From positions 25,668,616 to 25,732,615 of the forward strand of contig CM026426.1 in assembly GCA_014871385.1 (NCBI GenBank): 64,000 nucleotides of DNA. The letters run 5' to 3'. Source of the DNA: Ceratodon purpureus. Lineage: Eukaryota; Streptophyta; Bryopsida; Pseudoditrichales; Ditrichaceae. The notes below the pieces were generated by a model. The model ran no database searches, was not told the origin of the DNA, and saw nothing but the letters and a program-made list of their open reading frames with translations. Positions 1-11,052 of the stretch are shown here, one piece after another; within the stretch, counting starts at the first letter, position 1, and every line of letters begins with the position of its first letter. A program made the translations under genes and the position numbers.

Positions 1-412
1 TCCGACCCTCCTCGTCCCTCCGGACCCCACTTTGCACCACCCGTTCCGCTGGAATGCGCACGCGCATCGGATGCATGATGCCTGTGCAATTCGCCACGGA
101 TTGGAACTGCAACACTGCGACTGGGTCCGAGTTGGACGCCCACAGACGGTTCTCCATAAGGGGCACGGCGGAGAAGTCGGGACACAAGAGGCCATACTCT
201 TCCTGAAACGCGTCGACGGATTCGAGCCAAGTCCGTAGACATTCCTTGGATCTCGGCACATCTTTCGCAAGTTGAAACTCCCCTCCCCTTCTCCTCGCTG
301 CATCAACCCACACTGGCAAATCCGCGGATTCGTAGTCCGATCGGAGAAACTCGCTTAGGCACCGGCTACTCCCTTCCATACAAGATGGAGGGCACTCGCG
401 CGAGCAAGCCAT
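1..412 (-). CDS. Partial unidentified ORF with a Cys-rich start, cut by the window edge
   Basis: An uninterrupted frame of about 137 codons runs from an ATG at 412-410 to the left edge, where it leaves the window. An in-frame TGA lies a short way upstream, so this ATG is the first possible start. The protein begins MACSRECPPSC, continues with an acidic and aromatic stretch (LSEFLRSDYESADLPVW) and has no motif I recognise. Its GC-rich, stop-free character differs from the AT-rich DNA to its right, which supports real coding. No intron is needed. It could be a host gene or the 5' end of another mobile-element ORF; the missing 3' part would decide. Confidence 0.5.
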   Translation of the reverse strand, partial: MACSRECPPSCMEGSSRCLSEFLRSDYESADLPVWVDAARRRGGEFQLAKDVPRSKECLRTWLESVDAFQEEYGLLCPDFSAVPLMENRLWASNSDPVAVLQFQSVANCTGIMHPMRVRIPAERVVQSGVRRDEEGR

Positions 413-1103
413 CGGGCACGGCTCGAAATGAGTTGAGGTTGGTGCAGGTCAGCGTGCGGAGAATAGACAATGCTACACCACGGAGGAAGAACGTTTTCCG
501 CAATGGTGCTGCATTACCAACGGCGCTCAACACATAGAAGAAGGGAGGCGATGATCATCATAGTTCCAAATGGGCATTTAATTTTCCCTCTCAGTTGCAA
601 TAAAACTAGTAATCCACCTAGATTTTGGATTATGAAATCAATCCCAAGTTGCGAACAGACGTACACACAGTTATAACAGGGCCGACGGTATAATCATAAA
701 ACGTAACACGCTCGATACGTCTAGGGATTATGATATCATTCATAATACACCCTATCACACGAGTATCACTTGAGAACAGAATTGATAGTCGCCCCCGGAC
801 ATGTATTGGCATCATGAACTTATTAGTGACCACGCATGTACAAGTATGATTACAGTATCATCAATGATTTAACAATTAAAGTTTCATGATTCCAATACTT
901 ACGGATTCAATATCATGATAAACTAGCCTTATTCGGCTGCGATGCAGTGTCCGACCCGTTGTCCGATAGGCGCCGGAGAATGGTCGACACCAATCCGACC
1001 ATCGCAGACCTGCAACTACGCTAAACCCTAAGCATTGCAGGTCTTGATGTACTAAACTGCGATGTTCGGTACCCTACACCTTAGTGTTTCAACGAACAAT
1101 ATC
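413..1103. other. Intergenic stretch, no gene seen
   Basis: No convincing coding region. The left two thirds are AT-rich with short palindromic TATCATGATA-like words near 720-920. From about 945 to 1000 there are three copies of a TCCGAC/TCCGAT word, in the opposite orientation to the TCGGA-rich stretch on the far side of the F-box-like ORF. Confidence 0.5.
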
Positions 1104-1451
1104 CTAGGATTCGTCTTCAGAATCCATAAAAGGCCGCAGGTTGAATGCAAATCGGCTCTGGTACCAACGTGGCTGAATATCCACAAAGTTCCTCCACCCC
1201 CTGCAAACACAACGGAGGAGTGTGCATGTTCTGTAGTTCTCGATGTCGTCGTCCTCGACCATCAACATCTTCCAGATGATGCCCTCCGAGACGTCTCCCG
1301 GGATGGCAGGTAAGAAACTCGGCCTGACTCTCGTCCCCATCTCCACGATCGCCAAATACTCTTCATCGTCGCTAAAGTCAGAGTCGTTCCTAAACTGGGC
1401 TGGCCCGAACAAGGCGATAGGACTCCCTAGAATCCCAGCACTGTGAGCCAT
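1104..1451 (-). CDS. Small F-box-like protein
   Basis: A 115-residue frame starting MAHSAGIL. Residues about 48-100 fit an F-box: an IPGDVSEGIIWKML start, a spacer, then LLRCVCRGWRNFVD followed by QPRWYQSRFAF, which matches the LP..V...IL and LR.VCR.WR..V...P.W pattern of F-box domains. F-box proteins bind SKP1 in SCF ubiquitin ligases and recruit substrates through a C-terminal domain; here only about 15 residues follow the F-box, so no substrate-binding part is visible unless an intron is missed. The upstream side (right) is the TCGGA-rich array. The identification is by motif reading only. Confidence 0.5.
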   Translation of the reverse strand: MAHSAGILGSPIALFGPAQFRNDSDFSDDEEYLAIVEMGTRVRPSFLPAIPGDVSEGIIWKMLMVEDDDIENYRTCTLLRCVCRGWRNFVDIQPRWYQSRFAFNLRPFMDSEDES

Positions 1452-1599
1452 CGCTGAAATGCAGTCAAAGTGTCACGTTTCAACGAGCCGTTACCGAAGT
1501 GGAAAATAATGCACCGATTCCTAGAACGACCATGAAGATAAAGCAGGCGTAGCATAGAACGCCAGTCCATTTGATGGGAGTCCACCGGGATATGTTGCC

Positions 1600-2060
1600 G
1601 GACATCCGAATTCGATATGCGTCGGACCCGAACTCAGGTCGGAACATGGCCGTCGAAGGTACAATGTCGAAATAGTGGCCGAACCAGGGTCCGACCACGA
1701 GGAGTGCAGTAGAATGTGGCGGACTTCGTCGGAGCCGACAGCAATCGGATGGCGGATAAGCGCCTTGAGGGATGCCGGAATGCGGACGAGATCACGAAGA
1801 CCCGTCGGACGACGGGGCATCGATCCGGCGGAAAGCGGATGTCGGATCGGACATCGGACTGGGTATCGGATCGTACAGGGTGGCGCGGACGAAGCGGACT
1901 GGTACTGGGGCCCACCAGTATCAGACCACCTTTATCGCAGACGTGGACATCGGCTGTCCGAGGTGTCGCCGGGGCGGAAATGTAAAAGTGAAAATGTTGC
2001 CGTAAATATTTGGGCCGTCGCGATAAAGACCGAATGGGACGTCCGGTCGTGACTGTACAC
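1600..2060 (+). repeat. TCGGA/CGGAT motif-rich stretch upstream of the F-box-like gene
   Basis: More than fifteen copies of a short word of the form (G)TCGGAc/t or GCGGAc/t occur in about 450 bp with irregular spacing. They lie between AT-rich DNA and the F-box-like gene. Overlapping ORFs in all frames here are explained by the repeat composition and are not annotated as genes. The inverted word TCCGAC recurs at 945-1000 on the other side of the gene. Confidence 0.5.
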
Positions 2061-2099
2061 CGTCGTGACGTCCCGACATTATAACCCGAGAGGGGCACG

Positions 2100-4000
2100 T
2101 CGCGACGGAATAGAAAACCCTGAGTACAGTGAAGCGAACAGTTTCATAGACGCTGAAACTGTCTTGAAATGTACATTTAAAAAATATATATATTCTTCAA
2201 TACTACCTTATAATAACAATACTACTAAGCTACTTCAACCATCATAGCATCCTATTGTAAGTAGTGTGACGCTCTTGGTGTAACATTGTCATTGTATCGA
2301 GAAAATAGAAAGTAGTATAAGAAATAGATGAAACAATTAAAAAATAATAATAAAAATAAAAATAATAACATTTAGGCAATTCACTTTCAAAATTTAAGAG
2401 AGGTGCGAATACATAGTTAAGAAAAGATGATCCATATAAGACTGGAATTCTTTTCTGTAAGAACTAACATTTGGAATATCATATTTAATTAAAAAAATAT
2501 GAATGTTCTTTATAGAAATAGTTATTACAGAAAGCCAAATTCTAAACTTAATCATGTTCTCTTAAAAAGTAATCTTGCTTTGAGATCAACTTATCTTAAT
2601 TTTGGATCATATATCATTTTTATTAAGTTTTTTCTTTTAAAATTTCTCAATGTATTCTACGAGATCTTAGGGGCAAGTTTCATCATTTCATAATTGAATT
2701 TTCTTATTTTTTATTTTCATATTCATTTTTAAATTTTTGAATTTTATGTTTCATAATTTATTCTATAAGAAAATTTATAGGAAAATAGAATAGATGAATT
2801 TTTTCTAATTTATTTTTGTTTTTTCAATTTATATTAATGAATATAGTCTACGAGACCAGGACGAGGAGACAAGCTCATTAGTTATTATTTCTTTTTTAAT
2901 TTATTTTAGAGGTCTTTAATGGTTTCTATTTTTTAATTTTATTTCAATCTCCTTCATCTAATATAAAAATCTGAAGATCATTTATTTTTATTTCATAGTC
3001 GCACCGTACATCAATGAGAAAGTGTTGTTTTTTCCAGTTCTTTATAATTATTACAAATAAGGTTTTCTAAGTTCCTTTGTGATTTTCGATTATAGATATT
3101 GTAGAATAAGTTGTACTTGTGAAGCTACATAATTAATGATTTATAATTAAGGGCTTTGTTAAGATAATCAATAGTTAATAATTTCTACAATTTTGAATTA
3201 TGTTTTCTTCCTAAAAAATATCTTCTTAATTTTAATTTCCCAATTTCAAATGCTTTTTCCTTCAAAGATCTTTTGGTAAAATGTTAATCTAGCATACTTG
3301 GTGGGAAAAGTAAAATACAAAGAAAATGTTAAAAATCTAAGAACCAAAATAAAATACACTTTTCCGTTAAGATATTTTAGAATAAGTTATAAGAGTTTTA
3401 TAAACTTATGCTATTCATTTTCCTCAATTTATCAAATATGAATACTAATTTGTACAATTTCTTTTTTTTCAAATTTCCTTCCATTTCTCATTTCTTTAAG
3501 GTGCTGTTTTTTAAGTTCCTTTGTAATCTTCATAAATAGATAGTGTTGAATGGATTGTACTTGTTTAGATAATTGAAAATTTCTAATTATTGGTTTTTGA
3601 AGATAATCATCAATTAAGAATTTTTAAGATTAAATTATCTCCCTTATCCCAGTTTTAGTTACTTCTCCTAGCAATCGTTATTTTAGATTTTTGCTATTTT
3701 TGGGTTTACATCTTGTTTTAGATTTATATTTTATCTTCTTTGTTTCTTTCCCCCCATTTCTGTTATTTTTTATTTTTTTTTCAGTTCCTATTTTTATTTA
3801 ATTTTTCTACCAATCATTATTTTAGTTTTTTTTTTTTTTTTTTTTTTTTTTTGGTTCTGGTTTTTATCTTTGTTTTATTTTATTTTTTCCCTTTTTTTTC
3901 CCTTTTTTTCCCATATTTTTTCCCCTTAATTTTTGGTATTTTTTTTCTCAGTTTCTAATTTTCTTTTAAGTCTTGATAATGTGTTGCGACATTGTTGGAG
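2100..4000. other. AT-rich gene-free region
   Basis: Strongly AT-rich sequence with many stops in all frames and T-rich runs, including a 27-base T run at 3826-3852. A 72-residue Phe-rich ORF at 3740-3958 is a by-product of the T-runs. I see no gene, repeat unit or RNA here. Confidence 0.6.
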
Positions 4001-4069
4001 GGGCTCTATTATGATGGGCGCAAGTCATTCCTCTATCACCGCTGCGTCCAGTCGCGCGCGGTTTAGAGA

Positions 4070-4400
4070 TGAGGAGGAGTGCTCCCCTCCCCCCCTCTTA
4101 GCGTTGTTACTACCAGCAAACTTCTCCGCAACGCCATTGAAGGCATCGACCTTCGAGGGGAGCTGCTGCAGCGAAGGGTGCTGCGGAGGTGCTGCGGGGT
4201 GCAGGAGTGAGGACGGACGGGGTGCTGGAGGGAAGAGGGACGGGGTGCTGGAGGGGGAGGTGACGGAGGTGCTGCAAGGAATTGGAAGGAAGAGGGACGG
4301 GGTGCTGCAAGGTGCAGGAGGGAGGCCATTGACAGCGCGAGGGAGGAATGAGGGGAGCTGAAGGAGGAGGAAGGTGAAGGAGGGGGAAGCTGAAGGAGAA
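4070..4400 (+). repeat. G-rich degenerate repeat (GGGTGCTGSAGG units)
   Basis: Between about 4160 and 4340 the words GGGTGCTG and GGAAGAGGGACGGGGTGCTG recur several times with G-runs between them. The ORFs on both strands here consist of Pro/Ser- or Gly/Arg-rich low-complexity translation and are not supported as genes. The G-run density could allow quadruplex formation. Confidence 0.4.
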
Positions 4401-5058
4401 AGGAAAGAGCTAAAGGCAACATCCTCTCAAAGGCTTCTCGACCACCACAAGCCTCCATGAGGCTCCATCCACATCCGACATGCAATTGAGGCGGCGTGCT
4501 GCTGCATTGGAGATCACCATTGCAACAGCGCACCGTCCTCTACACCAACGTAGAAGCTTGTCGACTGCACACTCCGCCAATCAGCACTCTTGAGCGCTGC
4601 CAATAGCAAAGCTCCGTGCCACCACCTCTCCGCAATGTTGTCTTCCTTGTCTATCGTCAAGTTCCACCTCCTTTGTCCTCTTCCTTTGTTAGTTTGTCAA
4701 TTCCGCCATAGTCTCCACTGCTAATCCTCGCTTGTCCAACTTCTTCTCTCAATCTTTCCCGAGCGTCTATTTCTGCACTGGAAGTTGAGTCCGCCCCGCC
4801 CTTCGTTCCTTTATTTTTAGCACCCAACTCTTCAATCAGTCTTGTCAAGGTTGGGTCGTTGTCTTTATCACCGCAGCCGACACCCCAACCTTTCCATCCC
4901 TCTTTGTCACCTGCCGCTCAGGTGTTAGGTCTACAATCAGTCTTGAGGAGGGCAAAAATTTCAAGAGACGTGTCGTCTTTGACCCCCATTTTTTGGCGTC
5001 AGTAGATTGATCGTGGTCCCCAACGAGCGACAATACATCCAGTAGATTTGATTTTTCC

Positions 5059-6650
5059 TTGTTTTGCCCCCACAACCTCTTGTCATCTCCAGGTTACGCG
5101 ACGGCGCTAGTGGCAACTGCCGACTGGCTACGGTCAGTACCTCAACTCGACCTGACAATGCAAAGCCGGTTCCATGGTCTCATAAAGGTTCCTCAAACGT
5201 TGGCTGACCCCGCCGTCGACTTCTACACCATAATCGCACAGTTCGACAACCTACATTTGAGACCGCCAAATCTACCACCCAGTCACACAGGAGGGACTAT
5301 CCACAGCTTCCTTCAAAAGAGTCACTGGGCTGCACGTACCCTCTTTGATCTCGCCCATGCCTTACCACCTACGGCACCATCTCCTTTAACTCTAAGCAAC
5401 CTCTGGTCAACAAACCCATCCTAGGCGTCGTTGACTATCCGTTGCAGGTTGGCTCTTCTTTGAGTACTGACGCCTCCCGACTTGCACCATCAGCCTACCC
5501 TATTGTTGCGACCGATACACACGTTCCTGTCGAAACCAGTCCAGGTGATCCTTCCAAACCTCTACTTGTGATTGCAACTGACGGTGCACCTCGCCCACAG
5601 CTGGACATCTTCCCTGAAATTGACTATGATTTGGTCATAGCATACATCATTGTTCATGACCTCCTGCAACTGGGTGATGTCGATCAATTTGATGATGCGC
5701 TAGTTCTGTCTGACGTTAACTGACCTACACCACCAACCAATTTGCGATCTTCATTGCCATCTGCTGTGCAGCTCCGCCAACAACTATGCCGACAACGGTG
5801 ATCCCGACCTTAGATCCTCATCCGAACCGCGCTCACAGCAACCGAGAGACTACACCAACTCAGTCTTGTCAACATACCCCTCCATGTGCTCCGCCTTCAA
5901 AAGGACTGCCAACTCGTCCTCCCCGTGGCTCAGCGGTTGGCTCATATCCGGCTACGACCGACTTCAGCTTCCTACTAACGGACTTGGAGGTTATTGCCAT
6001 TGTTTTTCTCAGAACACGCCAAGCCGTTACAACCATTGAGTCACGTTACCACCAGGCCACCACATCTAGGGCAGCCCTCTTTGATTGCGTCTCAAATCTC
6101 ACTACTAAGCTGGCAACCATGGCAGACGTGCTGCAGGCTGCCAACCAAGCCAAGGAGCAACTGCTCAGTGACAACGTCACTCTTAGGTCCACTGTGAGCG
6201 AGATATAGTCGACCTTAGCCGCACGGCTAGTGACATCACCTCCACTACCGTCATCCATTAGCCAGGTAGAGTTGGAGTAGCGCCTCAGCCATCGTCTTCG
6301 GCAAGATGATGACCTTGTCATAGAGAACTAGTGTCTCTCCTTGGGATTAACCTCCCGCACATTGCCAACACGCGACATTAGTTGTGCTATTTGGAATTAT
6401 GCATCCCTCAAGCAACAGGATCTCAATCTTGCATTGCTGACATACCAAGCCGACTTTGCGCGCCAACCATGGTGGTTGACGTAGTTTGAGGAGCGCTATC
6501 CCGACTTCGCTTCATGGTTGGCCAACGACGAGCTGGACGCCCGATCACAAGCCACAATAGCTCTTTACCATCCACGCGATCAGTCGATCACGCCCGACCC
6601 AGGGAGCCATTCTAGACCAGGTCGCCTTGCATGTCCTCGCTGAGGTAGCT
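5059..6650 (+). pseudogene. Decayed gag-like coding remnant with four in-frame TAG codons
   Basis: Open stretches at 5059-5424, 5442-5723 and 5786-6208 have a codon-like pattern quite unlike the surrounding AT-rich DNA. From 5786 a single frame continues to about 6640 and is cut only by TAG codons after VSEI, VELE, VIEN and WWLT, then by a TGA after ACPR. Residues after MADVLQAANQAKEQ form a heptad-like coiled coil, followed by a DFARQPWWLT and FEERYPDFASWL segment. The acidic, Pro/Thr-rich start plus coiled coil resembles retroelement gag proteins, but no zinc knuckle, protease or reverse transcriptase follows, so the family is an inference. It may instead be a decayed host gene. Confidence 0.45.
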
Positions 6651-6659
6651 CAAACCCCT

Positions 6660-9600
6660 CCACCTATGTCATCATTTGCTAAGTCTCCAACATCTGCACA
6701 ACTGACTCCGACAGAGCCAACTGGCTGACTTCACTGACTCCGAGTCCTTCTACATCGACCATCTTCATCGGCTTTGCAATAGTTTTCTTTCATTATCCCT
6801 TTAGCCATTTTCTAGTCTCTTCAGCTAAATCACTTTGAATTTTGACATTTCTCTCTTTCGGTTTCTATTCGGCCTTATCCTTATATTCCACTATCCCTTG
6901 CATTCTAAGGACAAAACCACCGAAATAGGTGATAATGTTAACTAAAGATCTAGTTGGTCTCTCTACCCTATAATTTTCTCTCTCAGTTTCCATCCTGACC
7001 GTCTCCGACATTCATCCATGGCTGACTTGGATGAATGCAGTCATCCATCATTGTCTAAATGAACTCTGCCATAGTCGACTAGATGATTGGTGCCAGTTTT
7101 CAGGGAGTTTAAGAGGCAGGCTTAGGGTTTCCCATATTCATTTTACACTAGAGCAGGTAGAGTCATATTTTTGGGCTGCTTTATTCCATCCTATGCAATT
7201 TTGGCCTCTTTTTTACTTGTATTTGTATTTTTCTAGCACTCTTTGAGGGTTTTGAGTGCCTAGTTTAGTTGGGTTTGTTGAATTTGATGGGGTTGTGAAG
7301 GGTTTAGTTGTTAAATCCTCCCTTACCATGGTCACGTCTACTCTACATTGACTTTTGTTAAAGTATGCTCAGTTAAACTAGCCCTAAGAGTCCACTCTAT
7401 CAACATAAATATCTTCAATTTAGTTTATGTCGTGGATTACACTGTAGTCCCTCCAGAAGCTAAAAAAATTTAAAATTTGTAATAGTAATTGAAAGCTAGA
7501 GCATGTTCATATGTTAACTTAGATTCTTATTTTAGAGCTGTAGAGTTACGAGTGATCTTATGTTTAAAGACAACTTCTTAGATTCGGCCATCAATGCGCA
7601 TAGGTTGACTTGTCTACAAAAGATTACCTATTGTATTATAAATGTGCATATATATTATATAAAGTCTCCAAATAATTTGAAACACTACAACAAAGCCCGG
7701 CTGAGGGGCGCACGAATAGAGGCTGGACTGGAAGCTGCGACGCCAAATCCCAGGCCCCGCCCCTACCGTCACCACCTGTGGTCACGAATGTCCCAGGGGA
7801 GAAGTTTACCTCTTTCATGTTCAGGAATGGTTTGTACCCACTCAAGCCCAACTCATCCTAACTGCTTGCGGCATGGCTTTTGAAGGTTGCGAACCACAAT
7901 TATTGGAATACTTTAGTGTGAATGAAGTCAATCCATGTGGCCTTCATTTATATGTTTCTAAATGAACTCTATCCAAGGATTTGAGTCCATATTGTGCCAC
8001 ATGGGACCGCCGTAGGGCTCCCTACGTTTTAAAGAGAATTCTAGATTGTCTAGGGTAGTGACATGTGTTGTTGTCTTTGGTTTCTCAGCTCGTTATGTTT
8101 TTTAATTTTCTTAATTTTTTTACATTTTCTGAATTTGTTCGCAAACAATTTTTTTTTAATTGGTTCATTTTGGGTTCTGTTGATCCATATAAAAATAAGA
8201 TTGACTGGTATTTAAACTGGTCGAGGAGCATAGTATTACCATTTGCGACATTTGTTTGGAAGAAGCTGGTATTTATTTATAAATAGGAAGAGAGTACACA
8301 AGGAGCCATTCGGCCGTTGGATCCTAGATCACTATATCACCTAGTAACGTCGGTATAATTCAAGATTATCTACTGTAAACTAAACTCGCATCTACTTCCA
8401 ACATATTCACAATCATTCCCCTCAAGCACTAATAGAAATTGCGTCCCTAGAGGGCCGAGGCATACAGATTAATGACATTATGTCCATTTGATGTCCTTTG
8501 TGACATTTGAAATGGCAAAGGGAAATATCAGAATTTCTATGAGAGTATTCCAATGGCGTATTGAACTCACGTCAATCCAATGAGGACATTGGTAAAAACT
8601 TCATACTTAGAGTTGCCCCGTCAACTTTTACCCTAATTTCGAATGTACTTGATGGATATATCGCATAGGTATGTATGATTTTTTTAGGATCATGAGAGAT
8701 CCGCGCATAGTAGATTTTTGGTGTCATCTTCGATTGAGAAACAAGGTTACAACATTCAAGGTGGCTTCCAAAAAAGGCATTTAAGATGTACTCATTGTGT
8801 AGTTTCAATTACTTTGAACCATTATGTCCATATCGGGATGTTTCTCAGATCAGACTATCATTCACAAATTCCAGTGGATACCATCATCTAATCTACCATT
8901 TCTAAAACTCTTATTCTACAAACCCCTTCTATTCTAATGAGGATTTTAGAACAACCACTTCACAGCATTCACAGTGAGGAAGTCATGTTGTTTGATGCCA
9001 GTGTTCACATTAATTAGAAGATATACATTTCCATGTTTTTAGAAATAATGCAAAACTATCATTCAAAATTACTGGATTGGATTAGTAACGGTAAATGCAT
9101 GTTACCACATAGTTAGTCTAATTTCCACACACAATACTCTATTGAAACTCATGACTATGCAATAAATCATGTCAACACTCCATGTTTTTCCCATTTTCCT
9201 ATCAAAGTCACTCCAATGTAATCTATACTCAGATTCCACAAATAATCTTACTATACTGTGTTGTCACCTTTTTAAGATACTCATGATCATGTGGAGATCT
9301 TCACTGAAGGTCTGATCTGATTCCCTTTGTATCTCCACTTCAACATTGACTCCCTCACTGCACACAAAAGATGTCGGTTTTTGTTTAGAGGTTAAGCTGA
9401 CGAGAAGTTACTGCAAATTTGCCCAAAGAACCATTACTGCTGCTTCCGCATCTGAGCGTATTTGTTTCTCATTTTCTTATTCCACTCCACTTCATTCTGG
9501 TACTTGTATTTCCTTTAATGATGGATAAAGGAGCCATTCTTGGTTGGCCAGCGGAGATTCACCGCCGCAAGGCTAATCTTCACCTCACTTAACCAGATGT

Positions 9601-11050
9601 TCTCAATTTTTACCAGAGTGATGCTTGTTACCAGAAGACGGTCGCTCTTGGGAACTCGTTACTTATCAAGACTCCATTTTTCAGACTACTTCAATGGCTT
9701 GCACACTCCTTTATAGAGGCCTTAGTGTCGTGCCAAACATGCGGCAATGGTGAGGAGGGACATCACCAAACTCTGCGGCATCCAAGCCCGGGCCTCTATA
9801 GCGGAAACTCCAGTCCAAGATTCTACTTGCAAAAAAAAGAGTAGTCAAGCCTCTTGACCTAGATATGATAGTTTTGCATATGCATAATCTTGAGCCGGCT
9901 TTGTTCACCCACAACGTCGTTTAAGAACGTGCCGCATCCAACACTGACAGTTGTAATTTAACTTGGCCACATTACGTTCGATACTGTACATTGTTATTTT
10001 CAAAAGTATGCTTTTATAACCGCTATGTTCTAAGATTTTTTTTTTGGAAAATCAAAGATACAATCAGAACTTCACATTGTAGTACTGTTTGATTACTCAT
10101 AGTAATCATATACGTTTTTTGTATTATCTAGGAATAGTATTAAAAATAAATTACGAACGCGCCTGATGTCGGTAATTTGCCACTACTTTCTCTCCGTGAT
10201 TTGGTGGTATTCAACATACATTCGCAAATATTGCACTCGCATTAGAACATAATTTTTTCACCTCGCCTCATTTTCAGCGCCGGTTTGAAGTCTTCGTACC
10301 GCTCCGACTATTTTATTGTCTTTTGTTTTAAGTCATAGAACGTTTTGGATAGTAGGTTGACTCTAGCTTTAGGTGGGTTTGACTGTGATGGAGTATTTTA
10401 TCCCAAAACAAATGTGAATTCCAGTTCTATCCAATGCTAGAAGGAAACCAATGCCAGAAGTAATCTAATTAGGTTGTGCTCCTATTTCATACTTACATGT
10501 ACTCCGATGTAAGGTACAAACACCCATACCGTTTAGCACCCCCATGACCGGTAAGTAGGCTTTTTCACTGCCGCGCATGGCTGAACCAAAAAGAGATAAT
10601 TTTATCCGTCAAGAGTGCCGTCCATGATCTCATAGTGGAGGGGAGGTAGCCGAAACTGGTGCACCCAAATACAGAAATTGGTAATTTACATGGCTGCTGC
10701 TAACAACTTTTATTATCCGTGATGGCCACCGTTTCTAATTGGATCTGATTTAGCATGACAGTGGTTAATGTGGTCCAAGTTAACCGGCTTTAGCATGAAG
10801 ATTAGCGGTTACTGGTTCTGTTATGACCGAAATTTCGGCTCTCCTAACTGGAATTGGAGAATAAGAGTGCTTGTTTTGGTGTCTTCCTGACTTGCACACA
10901 TTGCAATGAGCGTACCCAGCGAAGGAGTTAGCGTGCTGATCTCGTGGTTCTTTGAAGTGCATTCTCGTGAGTGTTCATTGACATGCACACATTGACATTA
11001 TAGAATTGCAGATTCGGTTTAGGACTGAGAGATTTCAGATCGTCTGTGAC
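6660..11050. other. Gene-poor region, no supported feature
   Basis: Mixed AT-rich sequence with only short, unrelated open frames on both strands. I find no domain, no RNA gene and no clear repeat unit in about 4.4 kb. A GC-richer island at 7690-7860 is isolated and has no matching copy in the window. Confidence 0.5.
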
Positions 11051-11052
11051 TC

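Noticed and set aside
3740-3958. Phe-rich 72-residue membrane-like ORF
   Set aside because: It is a translation of T homopolymers.
4063-4533. Pro/Ser/Leu-rich ORFs on the minus strand and Gly-rich ORFs on the plus strand
   Set aside because: Both arise from the G-rich degenerate repeat; codon pattern is not protein-like.
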